64,000 nucleotides of DNA from Pipra filicauda. Taxonomy: Eukaryota > Chordata > Aves > Passeriformes > Pipridae. A model generated the notes under the pieces. That model had not been told where the DNA came from and made no database searches. It saw only the letters and a list, made by a program, of their open reading frames with translations. How positions within the stretch are numbered: position 1 is the stretch's first letter; the number at the start of each line of letters is the position of its first letter. Below, piece by piece: positions 48,601 to 58,000 of this stretch. Where the stretch lies: the NCBI RefSeq assembly GCF_003945595.2, contig NW_024104505.1, positions 620,001 through 684,000 on the forward strand, written 5' to 3'. Made by a program: the position numbers and the translations under genes.

Positions 48601-51077
48601 TGAAGAAAGCCCACTGTTGATTGAAAAAAATAATATATTCCTCCCACATCTATGGGTTAAGCAGCTAAATGCTTAAAAAAGTACTCTTCATGCCACATCA
48701 GAGAAAAAAAATGTTATTTTCTGGGATAATACAGGTCTTCTCTAAGCTTCTGCCCTTCTTTCAGAGATCCTCCCCTTCAGTCCAATCTACCTTCCTTCTC
48801 ATGCAAAGGTCCTTCAATGCGACTACTTTGCATAAACCACAGGTTCCCAATGCCATTCCTTCCACTCATGCAATTAATGACCCTGAAATGCTGAACTGAA
48901 GCCAAGCTTATAGTCTGCGCAGGGTACGGGGAGACCACAAATCGAGTCCTTCCTTTGCCTTCCCTCAACCTGCCCTAGTACTTCAGCATCTTGTATACTG
49001 GTACTCCTGCTCATGGGTGAGATCCAAGTCCACACTGTCCCATATGTAACACTGGCCGACTGTCATAAGACAAAGAAAGAGGTCAGTGTTACTGAATATA
49101 ATGTTGTTAGCAACAAGGGTCTGTCCAGGCAGTGTTAACCCCTGCAGGATTTGTATTGACAGAAGATGAGGGATTCTAAAACCGCTACTCTTTGCCCTGG
49201 GCAAAAGTTGTGCATTTTGTCCATTTTCCTAGTAAATCTCTTTGAGTGTACCTCCTGAGGAGAAGTTTTGAAGATGCAACACTTGGAGTGATGTTACTGT
49301 CCCAGTACCTGTAAAGCGCTGCCTGCAACTCCAGTCCTTCCAGAAGTTCGAGATTCCATGACCTCTGTGCACAACCTTAATTACAGTCATGAGAATCTTA
49401 CACCAGTGCAGAGGCCACCAGAAGGTCAGTGGCTCTACAGCAGTTACAGAGGTGTACATCAGGATCAGGCTCTTCTAGGTCGGACAGTGACATTTACTAA
49501 GTGAGTTTATTTTTATGGCTTCTGTACAACACAACTATGTACAATCAGACTGAAAAATGTGGCAGAATATGGGATGGGAACAATGTGGACTAGGAAGATA
49601 AGGGCAATGTATATATAAGCTGATATGAAAGAAGCATTCACAGAACACAACACGGACTTCAACGAGGCTGTAGGTCCACCCCACCCAGTGTTTCTATAAC
49701 TGTTGCAATCTGTTCCTTGAGCAAAAAATATGTATTTTCCATCTTCTTGAAGTCCTCACCGTCTCGGTCTATCCTTCCTGGTTTAGGGCAACCTGTGCTG
49801 TAAGGAATCCTGAGTCCAAGTTTGCAGCTGAGTGACCATAAGTCATAGCATTACCAAATCTTTCCTCCACTGAATGAGAAATGCCCAGTGACTCTTACAG
49901 TCATGTGCCAAAATTCCTTCTCAAGACGGTGGACAAATGTAACCTGTTCAGGAAATCTTTGCACTCCTGCTGTACCTTTTCACTTATATCACTTGATGCA
50001 ATACACACACAGCAACCCAAAAGCCAAGTCCTAAAATCAGCACTGACTGTTGAAAGAAAAGGGCACTGCAAACTTTGTCTTGCACAAGGATGGCTGTCAG
50101 TCACACACATGAGAGGTACCAGTGAGCCTTGAGGGAAGGTGAGAGCTGGCAAACCCCAACAGGTAGCTGAGGATGAGGGAGCTGGGCAGGTGCAGGGTAC
50201 TGACCTCAGGGACAGCAGTGTCAGGTTCCCAGAGGCTCCCTGTTCAGAACACTCCTGCTGGCACTGTTGTTAAAGCTGGATCAGCAAGAGAACCTTGCCT
50301 GACAGTTAGAACAGCAGGGCTTATGGAGGGATATTAGCTTTTGCTATATATACATAGGAATGCAACTCTGTCACTCAAAGCATCTGAAGTCTCCTCTTGC
50401 CTGGCATTAAAGGACATTCAGCACTTCCGACAGGGCAGCCAACACATACCAGTCAGATTCATGGAAAGGCAATGGGTTGCAAGTCAAGTTTCTCCACCTT
50501 ACTTAACTCTGAAGTGCCATAGGTTACTGACATTGTGAAAATATCTGTGAGATTTCCATGCTATTCACAACACTGTGGTATGGGCAGGGGTCTGCTACAG
50601 CCTCAGGACCGTACATCATGTGGAAAGAATTTTAGTTTACAAAACTAAGATTAAACGGCCCCACATTTTTAAAATTGTGTGCTTTTGTTTCAGTAATGTG
50701 GACACAGATGCTATTAATAAAGATGCTACATTCATCTTACCCATTTTACTGTGATTGCAAAGACCTGCTCCTAACTTACCATTAGTCTTCAGAGGAACAA
50801 GTCTCCGAACTTCCATGCACCAGTTGAGCTTCCTCTGGCGCTCCAGTGAAGTTTGGGTAGCCTGGTCAGTCAGGGACTTCTGAAGCGTTTCCCGAAACTG
50901 AGGACAAAATTGGCACATTCTGAACATTTCTATGGTGTATTTGTGCATAGTCCTGAAGTGGTGAATTATTCCACTGGGAGGTTTGACTAGATCCTCAGGT
51001 GTCCTCTCTCTGATCTTCATAGCCTTCAGCATATTGCTCTGATACAAAGCTTGAGGAAGGATGTGTTGTCCAGCCAT
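39340..51077 (-). CDS. TNFAIP3: TNFAIP3 (A20) ubiquitin-editing enzyme, full coding region
   Basis: The eight coding segments join as 51077-50780, 46615-46425, 46199-46052, 45858-45688, 44966-44786, 43344-42434, 40543-40311 and 39621-39340, all on the minus strand. They total 2415 nt, or 804 residues plus TAG (human A20 has 790). Every junction has GT/AG and keeps frame. A20 is a cytoplasmic enzyme that removes K63-linked ubiquitin from RIPK1/TRAF-type adaptors through its OTU domain and adds K48 chains through zinc finger 4, ending NF-kB signalling. The OTU triad residues are C104, H257 and D71, each offset by one from human. Seven A20-type C-x2-4-C-x11-C-x2-C fingers start near residues 388, 478, 521, 605, 667, 731 and 776. 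A serine equivalent to the IKK site S381 is present (S382). The start is the second Met of exon 2, which aligns with the human start and has a better Kozak context (A at -3, G at +4). Confidence 0.95.
40311..40543 (-). CDS. TNFAIP3: TNFAIP3 exon with zinc finger 5
   Basis: Encodes residues 634-711. Finger 5 has C667, C672, C684 and C687. The acceptor is TTACAG and the donor GTAAGT. It starts in phase 1 and ends in phase 0. The linker before the finger is Ser/Arg/Gln-rich and differs from the mammalian sequence, as expected for a disordered spacer. Confidence 0.93.
41098..41186 (+). repeat. CR1 3' fragment in TNFAIP3 intron
   Basis: About 90 bp of CR1 3' UTR ending in TTCTATGTTTCTATG, antisense to TNFAIP3, in the intron between the finger 1-4 exon and the finger 5 exon. 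It is inactive. Confidence 0.8.
41834..42268 (+). repeat. Avian ERVL-type solo LTR in TNFAIP3 intron
   Basis: It starts TGCACTGGTTTTGGCTGG and closes with the family's characteristic 3' part: AACTGTCTTTATCTCAACCC, a purine-rich GAGTGAGTGAGCGG stretch and a terminal TTAAACCAC. At about 435 bp it looks shorter than other copies of this common avian family, suggesting an internal deletion around 42050. It is antisense to the gene and ends about 165 bp from the large zinc-finger exon. No internal retroviral genes are present. Confidence 0.8.
42434..43344 (-). CDS. TNFAIP3: TNFAIP3 large exon: zinc fingers 1-4
   Basis: This 911-nt exon encodes residues 330-633. It holds the end of the OTU-finger linker, a conserved QLSL serine (S382), and fingers 1 (C388, C393, C405, C408), 2 (C478, C483, C495, C498), 3 (C521, C524, C536, C539) and 4 (C605, C610, C622, C625). 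Finger 4 carries the E3-ligase and ubiquitin-binding activity in A20. The acceptor is CTGTCAG and the donor GTAAGT. The linkers between fingers are the most diverged parts relative to mammals. Confidence 0.95.
44786..44966 (-). CDS. TNFAIP3: TNFAIP3 exon (OTU C-terminal part)
   Basis: Encodes residues 270-329 of the OTU domain, including the highly conserved [17 protein letters not shown] block. The acceptor is CCACAG and the donor GTGAGT, with entry phase 1 and exit phase 2. It matches the human exon in length class and content. Confidence 0.95.
45688..45858 (-). CDS. TNFAIP3: TNFAIP3 exon with catalytic His
   Basis: Encodes residues 213-269. It contains the GGVYLPL and [10 protein letters not shown] segments and the catalytic His in NMHFTPL (H257). 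Mammals have two adjacent His at this place; here only the catalytic one remains. The acceptor is TGCAG and the donor GTACCT, the weakest donor in the gene. Confidence 0.94.
46052..46199 (-). CDS. TNFAIP3: TNFAIP3 exon (OTU core)
   Basis: Encodes residues 164-212, part of the OTU fold, including NALEEIHIF and [10 protein letters not shown]. The acceptor is CCTCAG and the donor GTGAGT. It begins in phase 0 and ends in phase 1. Confidence 0.94.
46425..46615 (-). CDS. TNFAIP3: TNFAIP3 exon with catalytic Cys
   Basis: Encodes residues 100-163. It opens with the OTU signature GDGNCLMHA carrying the nucleophile C104, followed by the helix SQEFVETGL. The first Gly codon is split with the previous exon. 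The acceptor is TTTGCAG and the donor GTAAGG. Confidence 0.96.
46616..50779 (-). other. TNFAIP3: TNFAIP3 intron 2
   Basis: A 4.2-kb intron, the longest in the gene. It is AT-rich with several homopolymer runs (for example an A-run near 48348). No gene, exon or identifiable transposon was seen in it. Confidence 0.8.
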
Positions 51078-51092
51078 GTTTCTAGAAGACAT
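50780..51092 (-). CDS. TNFAIP3: TNFAIP3 first coding exon
   Basis: Encodes residues 1-99 of the OTU domain, including D71 of the catalytic triad. The exon begins exactly at an ATG (51092-51090) directly after the TTTCAG acceptor; five codons later a second ATG (51077-51075) aligns with the mammalian start. The second is preferred because of that alignment and its Kozak context. Coding therefore starts at 51077 and the first 15 nt are probably 5' UTR. The donor is GTAAGT. Confidence 0.93.
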
Positions 51093-54000
51093 CTGAAATG
51101 AAAAAGGATCCTTTTATTGGCATGTTAGTGTATAACAGTGCTATTACTTCTGCAAAGACTGAGATGGCACTTTCAGAGGCTGCAGTTTTGCCTAAAACAA
51201 GAACAGAGTGGATGCAGTCCAACTGAGCCTTTTATGGTTTTTAAAACTCATATTCACTAACTTTTCTGCATTACTCAGATATAGACACTGACCAGTTTAT
51301 CCCACTCAGTTACTCCCATAATTTACTGAGATATTAAAGACAATTCATTCATAACTAAGGAAATTGCATCATCACAAAAAAAAAGCATTTAAATCAAAGT
51401 AGGGATAAAAGAAGGCAAGATCAAGGGAAGGGAAAATTATCCTGGAAACTTGACTAATTGATAATTGCACAGTGTAATCCCATACAAACTTGCTGAGCTT
51501 TCAGCACGTTTCAAGCTCTTGTTTTGATAACATGCCAAAAAAAGCAGATAATGACCATTTCAGATTTTGTCAGCCCATACATTCTGAGAAGTGATGGTCA
51601 GTAGAGCACAGAAAAAGTCCAAAGAATTGCAAGCTGTGCTAGTTATCTGTCCCATACTTACAGTGGCCAAATATGGTAAATGAGGAATTTGTCACAGAGC
51701 AAGCACTCAAAGGCAGAGTTACTTTTCTTGAGGCTGTTTATATTTTGTGAGTGGTAGAGCTACTGCACTGAGGTGCTTGTGCTGTGTGTGGGGGTGCAGA
51801 CTGTAGTGCCACTATTACTCAGTGATAAGTCAACACAGCTGAAAAAGCATTTCCACTTGGCTCAAAAACCCCAATATTTTTTCCACAGTAGGACATGAAA
51901 AATTTATTGCCCTGCATCCCTTTCTTCAGTATCTCTGGCCTCATGGGCTACAGCAGGAAGAACATAGAAAAAAGACCCCATAACCCTGAAACTGTCTACA
52001 CTCTCTGAAATACTTATTCAGAGGACACTAACTTTGTAGCTAGCTAGAACCAAATGTAAGAACCACATCCCCCAAAACTCCCGTGCACTACAGTAACAAC
52101 AACAACGACAATAACCTGGTTTTATATGGAGAGATTCTCCATGCTGTCCACATACATTATTGCCCTGTTTAAAAACAAAGCCAAATTTGTATCAAGACAA
52201 ATAAAAGTATGCATGGCTAACATGTTTAGAGTACAGCTAGTCACATTAGGAGAACCCACCACTGTGATTACGAACCTAGAGAAAAATATCAAGCCATAAG
52301 CGTATATTAACATCTAGACATCAATAAAGGGAGACAAGAAGCAACTAAAAGTTGTTTATGCAACTATTAGGAAATTTTCTCATGGAGGTAGGAGTCTGGA
52401 GGGCTAGAGAGAGGAAGAAGGACATCAATCTGATGGACTGACTGGGAAGGCACTCCCGGGTCTTTGGAGGCAGAAGGCCCCTCTTGCACAGAAGAACTTT
52501 AGCACATCCTTCTCCACATGTAAACAGTTGCTCTCTCCTCTTCTCCCAGACACATCCATTGGCAACATCTACCTCCAACCACTCAGTCAAAGCACTGGAA
52601 AAGACCCTTCCTGGGTAAGAGGGGACCTCAAACTCCTGGTGCCAAGAGCTGACCTCTATAACCTCTCTGAAAACCAGCTGATGGAGAGATACAGTGGATG
52701 TCCTGTCAAGCCCTAAACAGAAGCAGGTGAAAACAGGTGATGCTACCAAGTCCTCTCTACTTCAGGGCAATGTCATTCACATAGCGTTTCCTCTGCATCT
52801 GTAAGAGCACTAGGGACAGGGCTCAGCACTGTCACATCTTGCAACATGAGGAAAAGCTTTCCTTTAGGTAAAAAAGATGGCTTATTCTTATAATTCCCCA
52901 ACCAGCATACAGCCTTAAAATGGAAACAACACATTTTCTCATCCACTCCCCTCACCAATATAGTTTTACACATGCTATTTATGTAATTCTGTATATAAAT
53001 GTATGGATGATTCTAAAAAAGAAAATATAAACAATCCCTTATTAATCAGTATAATAAACACAGCTATACTTCGCCCGAGATGACCAAATTGCTTACTTCT
53101 GTAAGTAGAGACATCCAGTCAATGGGATTTTTTTACACAAATAAAGACCAATCACATGATTAAGCACTACCGGCATGGACCCTTGAAAGGGTTATTTCCA
53201 GCCTTAAGTAACAAAAAGTACTGAATTTACAGAAGCATTCACTGAAACTACATTATTCGATACCATGTTTTACAGGCATATTTTCCCCTCCCCACGTGGA
53301 AATTACTGTCTATGCTATTTACAGTCATTAACTGTCAATCAAGGCAAAAGCCAAGCAACCCCTATGTTCCAAATCAATGTGATGAAAAACCAGAACTCAA
53401 TAGCCATCTAAGCTAGAGATTTAAGAGTCAGAAAACCAAGCTACAGTTATATTAGTTTATAGTGTACTGTACCGTGTGCTATGCCACTTGAAACTTTTGA
53501 CAAGTAATGACTATGAACACCCAGAAAAAACCAGCTGTAAATAATGATTAGAAACAGCATCCTTTCTGAACATATAATACTGAGGATGCTGGGCTCGGGA
53601 AAGCTGAATACTGTTCTGAGATCTGACAGTGGTTTCATAAAGTTATTTTTATTTTCTGTCCTCCATCTGAAAACAGGCAATAATAAAACTTCTCCGTAAA
53701 GTGCTAAGACTCATAAAATAAACATGCTTAATACCTCCTCAGCGTCCATGCATTTCTCTGCTTAAGTCTTTGCTCGGTACAAAACAAAGCATAGTATTAC
53801 TCTTCACCAGATAAAGAGATAAGGACCGAGGCTGTTTTATATCCCACAGGACTGGTTACACACAGTAAGCGTTCCGCGTTCTTAGTACCCTGACCTACTG
53901 CTCTGCTGGAAGCTGGGTATGCAAGGTGGAAAGGACGTAATATCGCCCTCCAGCTTGCCAGGGGAAGGAGCCCCAAGCTCCAGGACGGATTTCCCAGCTC

Positions 54001-54320
54001 GCGGCTGTGCCACCAGCGGCTCTCTCGCCCTACGAGGCCCCGCGGGGTCCGGGTGCCGCCGGGCCCGGGCCGAGCCGGTCAGCAGAGGGCACAAGGCACC
54101 GCCCGGGCGGGGGCTCCGACGCTAACCGGGAACCGGCACACGGCCCCCCGGGTGCCAGCCGGGATACGGCCAAAGCCCGCCGCCAGGGCCGCCCGGTCAC
54201 CTGCGGCGTCCTCCTGCAAACGGGACGGGGGCGATGGAGCCGGGACGGGGGCGATGGAGCCGGGTCGGGGCTCCGCCGTGCCCGGCCCGCCTCCCCTCCC
54301 GCGCCCAGAGCGGCGCTCAC
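51093..54320 (-). other. TNFAIP3: TNFAIP3 intron 1
   Basis: A 3.2-kb intron between the noncoding exon 1 and the start-codon exon. Its 5' part (about 53930-54320) is inside the promoter CpG island; the remainder is AT-rich without recognisable genes. The donor assignment is tentative: an alternative GCAG|GTGACC lies about 120 nt further downstream in the transcript. Confidence 0.6.
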
Positions 54321-54535
54321 CTCTCCGCGGCGGGCTCCTCCTCCGGCCGATCCTGCCGGCGACTCCTGCTCAGCAGTGGGTCTGGGGCGGTGATGGGACG
54401 CAGCCAGGCTCGGGATCCATCAACCCCCACCGCGCAGGGGCTCCTTCCTTCCCTTCTCTCCGCCCTCTCCCCGCCGGAGCTGCTGCTGCTGCTGCTGCTG
54501 TCGCCAGCGCTGCTGCGGAATGAAGGGCTGAGCCC
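54321..54535 (-). other. TNFAIP3: TNFAIP3 exon 1 (noncoding), predicted
   Basis: Mammalian TNFAIP3 has a noncoding first exon. Here the GC-rich segment downstream of the kB sites ends at a good donor (AGAG|GTGAGC at 54321/54320). The start is estimated near 54535, about 110 bp after the proximal kB site. It contains a (CAG)7 run on the transcribed strand (54479-54500). Exact ends need transcript data. Confidence 0.5.
54479..54500. repeat. (GCT)7 trinucleotide repeat
   Basis: Seven perfect GCT units on the + strand, CAG-type on the transcribed minus strand, inside predicted 5' UTR exon 1 of TNFAIP3. Length variation is plausible. Confidence 0.9.
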
Positions 54536-54588
54536 AGCCTCTTGGGTTTTTTTTTTCCCTTTCTGTTTAAGGGCCCGGGCGCAAAAAC

Positions 54589-54607
54589 AAAAAAAAAAAA
54601 AAAAAAA
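54589..54607. repeat. Homopolymer A19 (T19 on the TNFAIP3 sense strand)
   Basis: A pure 19-base A run on the + strand lies between the proximal kB site and the predicted start site. Such rigid dA:dT tracts exclude nucleosomes. A second, shorter T run is at about 54547-54556. Confidence 0.9.
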
Positions 54608-54642
54608 GGGAGAGAGAAAACACACAACACAAAAACCCCACC

Positions 54643-54652
54643 GGGGATTTCC
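54643..54652 (-). promoter_or_regulatory. TNFAIP3: NF-kB site, proximal
   Basis: The minus strand reads GGAAATCCCC (plus strand GGGGATTTCC), a full match to the GGRNNYYYCC-type consensus. It pairs with the site at 54668. The human A20 promoter is known to depend on two adjacent kB elements, and this pair occupies the equivalent place. Confidence 0.85.
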
Positions 54653-54667
54653 ACCGGCAGCAGGGCA

Positions 54668-54677
54668 GGGACTTTCC
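54668..54677 (-). promoter_or_regulatory. TNFAIP3: NF-kB site, distal
   Basis: The plus strand reads GGGACTTTCC, identical to the classic immunoglobulin-kappa kB element (GGAAAGTCCC on the sense strand). It is 25 bp, start to start, from the second kB site. Together they explain induction of A20 by the pathway it inhibits. Confidence 0.88.
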
Positions 54678-54713
54678 GGCGTGTGACAACCGCCGCCGCC
54701 GCCCCGCTCGCCG

Positions 54714-54728
54714 CCGCCAGGGGGCGCC
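54714..54728 (+). promoter_or_regulatory. CTCF-type motif (forward orientation)
   Basis: CCGCCAGGGGGCGCC on the + strand closely matches the CTCF core. It lies about 37 bp upstream of the distal kB site of TNFAIP3. Its orientation is opposite to the motif at 1643-1657. Confidence 0.55.
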
Positions 54729-55070
54729 GCCGCTGGGCAGCCCCGCCGCCTCTCCGCCCGCCGTGACGCACCCGCGGGCTTTCAGGGAGCCGGGATGTCA
54801 TGTTTTCCTTCCTTATTCCTTTCCTTCCGGGCGACGGGGGGGTTGCCTGTCCAGCCCTGTCCCGCAGGCCTCGCTCCGCTGCCGGGCCGGTGCCAAGTCG
54901 CTGTGTCCGGAACACCTCTGTGTCCCTGCGCAGGGCAGCGCCCCGGCTGTGCCCCGCACCCTCTGAACGCCAGCATGAGAGGCGCCGGCTTCCCCGGGAG
55001 CCCTTGCCCCGTCCTCATCCACGCGGCCACGCGTGACAAGGGCCTGCTGGCCTCCTGCCCTTGCACACAG

Positions 55071-58000
55071 ATCTCAGAGTGTAGGTGCCCAGGTGCAGAT
55101 ACTCACACCCCTGCCGTCAGCATCCCAGCAGCACTGGAAGGGAGCCTTTCCCATGGAATCTGTTCTCTCCCAGGCTGTTTTTGAACCCAAGCAAGTATTT
55201 ATTTTTTCGATTTAGCTTGCACCTGCTTCACAGTTTTGGCTTTGTATTATGAGAAACCATACGTGACTTCATGTCTTTAATTGGAGGTTAGGCTGATACA
55301 TAATTCCATGTACTGGCATTTTTGGCAGGAGATATTAATAAGGTTTAATCCAGCCCTGCTCAAGGTAAGGTCATGACAGGTAAGAGGCAGAACCTTGGGC
55401 TAAAGCTATGCAGTCAGGGAGAGCTTAGTGCCTGAATATGTTTAGAAACTCTTGACTGCATCTTGCAGTTTGTAGGAATCATTACATTTAATTATTGTAA
55501 GCAATTAATTCACACCTTTAAACAATATCCTAATATCTATGCAATGAAAAACTCACTGAATAAAACTTTAATACTTGAGGCCTGTTAATATGATTTATGG
55601 ATGGGATTTGTTCTGGAAATAGGGACAGTGCCTTGCTCAACAGCCTTACAACCTGAAGGCACCCAGAAATAAAATACAGAGCAACAAAGCTTCTGTAGTA
55701 TTAGAAGACTTCAGTCTCACAGATGCTGAGCTCCTGCCTGTTCCCGAGCATCCACCACTCCCACTGCCTGAATGAGAAGCTAGGGTTGCTCCACACCTTG
55801 AAATCAGGTCTTAGATATTGACTCCTTCAGAGAACAGGTGGGTTTTGGAAAAGTTCAGCCTGGATATCCCTCACCTCCAGTAGCAGCAGCTGTCTCAGCT
55901 CATGTGCTCATGTCACACAACTGGTTATGTGGCAACATAATTTTTTTCCCAGGGTTTACAGGCCTGTGCTGGCTCTGCATAGCTGGCCATCCTTCTTCTC
56001 TGCCTTTGTTCAAAAAGAAATGAGGATGTGGCTGGAAAAAGAATAATCCCTTCCAATTTCTCCCCTCCTCCTCCATGGAGAGATTTCTTTTAAAGATCTT
56101 TATGGGTGTGTTGTGGTTTTTTTGTATTATTTTTTCCCTTGCTTTCTTTTTTCCCTCTAGCCTCTCTGCTGCCTTGGAAAGTAGTAGTTGGGCTGGAAGA
56201 CTCTACATTTAATGATTGATGGCTTGAGGGGTGGCTAAAATCCAGGGGATTGGATGCCTGAGGGAACTAGGCCTGAGTGCTTGCATAACTAGAGCAGCAT
56301 CTGTGGTGTGATTTACCCAGTATATGTTTCTGTCAGTATCTTGCCATTCCCTGCTTGCATTTTTCTCTGTCCACTCGTGTGGGCTGAGGTACCAGATTAC
56401 TGAAGTGATCTGATTAGAGAAAAAAAAAATTGTTTTTACCCAAAAGATTTCTCTCATGTGATATGAAGCCCAGCCCCTCACACAGTTTTACAGAGGGCAT
56501 TTGAAGTGATGGAGGGTTTCACTGTGGAGTGGGAGTGAAATAGGGAAAAAAGAGCTGACTTGTGCCCTTCTTTGTGTATGAAACTGCAGCAAATAGATTA
56601 ACAAGTGGTCCTAGCCCCTTCTAGTTTTCACTTAGGAGAAGAAGGAAAGGAAAATAAGTGTGAATAAGAAGACTGATGAATATGCAGGTATTAGCTATGA
56701 GCCCATGAAGGAGATGGGCTCCCAGGGAAACCTGAAAAGGCAACAGCTTATTTTTGTTTTCTAAATGGTAAGCACATCTGAATATTCATAATTACTGTTT
56801 ACACCTTGATAAACTGAAAGTTGATTGTACATTGCTACAGCTGATGTTTATCAAACAGGTCTGAGCAAGATGGCAGGAATTCATTTGATCTGAGTTTGCA
56901 CAGCACAAAGTGAAGTTCTGTCTTGTCAACCATAACTCTTAGGCAATATGGGAATACATTAAAACATCAACAGCATCAATAATTATAGAATGCTCTTTTC
57001 TGAATTAATCCTATTTTTTTTGTAATTACACCCCATAGTTTATCTCATAATTTATGATATAATGCTTATATTTGATGGAATATAAATATATATACGTATG
57101 TAAAAAGTCAAGGAAAATTTTCATCTTTGAAGTATGTGTAGATGCACACACACACACATATAACTATATATATATACACACACATATTTTTATGTATATA
57201 TACATATCTATATCTCTTGAAGGAAGGGAGAATTTCTTGCCATTGAAGACAGGATAAGAAATACTTTGAATTGCAGCTACCTACATTCTGGTTAAGCATA
57301 AGAGTGAAAAAGCCCACTCTTCTAAGTGGTGAAGTTTATATAACCCTGGAAGACACTGTCTAGGGAAACTGCAGAATATCCATTTTCTGAGAAAATTTAA
57401 GTAATCAGTTTCAGTTTCATGCACATCAATCAATAACAATTCTTTGTTGTGCTTAGGAAGAAGAAGAAATCTCTCAAGGCCCCATTCAACTCCTTATCTC
57501 TAAATTATTTTAATTACTTTGTTTCTTTTTACTGTTCAGGAAGGAGTAGCTCAGCTCGTGCTTACTAAATTAAACCAAGACCTCAGAGTGTTCAGAACAC
57601 TATCACCAAGTGTTTCAGAGGTTGCATTAGGTAAGACTCATAGTTAAGACAATACTTGTATAATATTCTATCATAGGATGATGACTATGGGAATATTTAT
57701 GGCTGGTAACATTCAGACTTTAATAGCTCAATCATGTGCCAGGTCTTCTAATAACAGATAATTCTGTAAGAGGTGTGATTCATCTAGAAGGCAGGAAAAG
57801 GATCCTAAAAGGGAAATCCCTTCTATTGCAATAGCAGTGCTTGAGGTCATGCTTTGAGTTCAGCACTTCTGTCTTCCAGGAGCCTTTCCGTTGCTTCTTT
57901 TCCTGGTGGAGAAATGATAAAAGGTTGTCAGTGTAGAGGAGAAAGAGAGAGGGGAAAATCCCTTAAACTTCTATCAGACAGAAAGATGGTGCTTACTACT

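Larger units (their letters stand above)
53930..55070. promoter_or_regulatory. TNFAIP3: TNFAIP3 promoter CpG island
   Basis: About 1.1 kb of GC-rich, CpG-dense DNA surrounds predicted exon 1 and the kB sites. Overlapping open frames in all directions are composition artefacts. The island ends abruptly on both sides in AT-rich sequence. Confidence 0.8.

Noticed and set aside
54007..54915. Multiple long frames around TNFAIP3 exon 1
   Set aside because: They are composition artefacts of the CpG island, with no conservation signal visible and all strands equally open.
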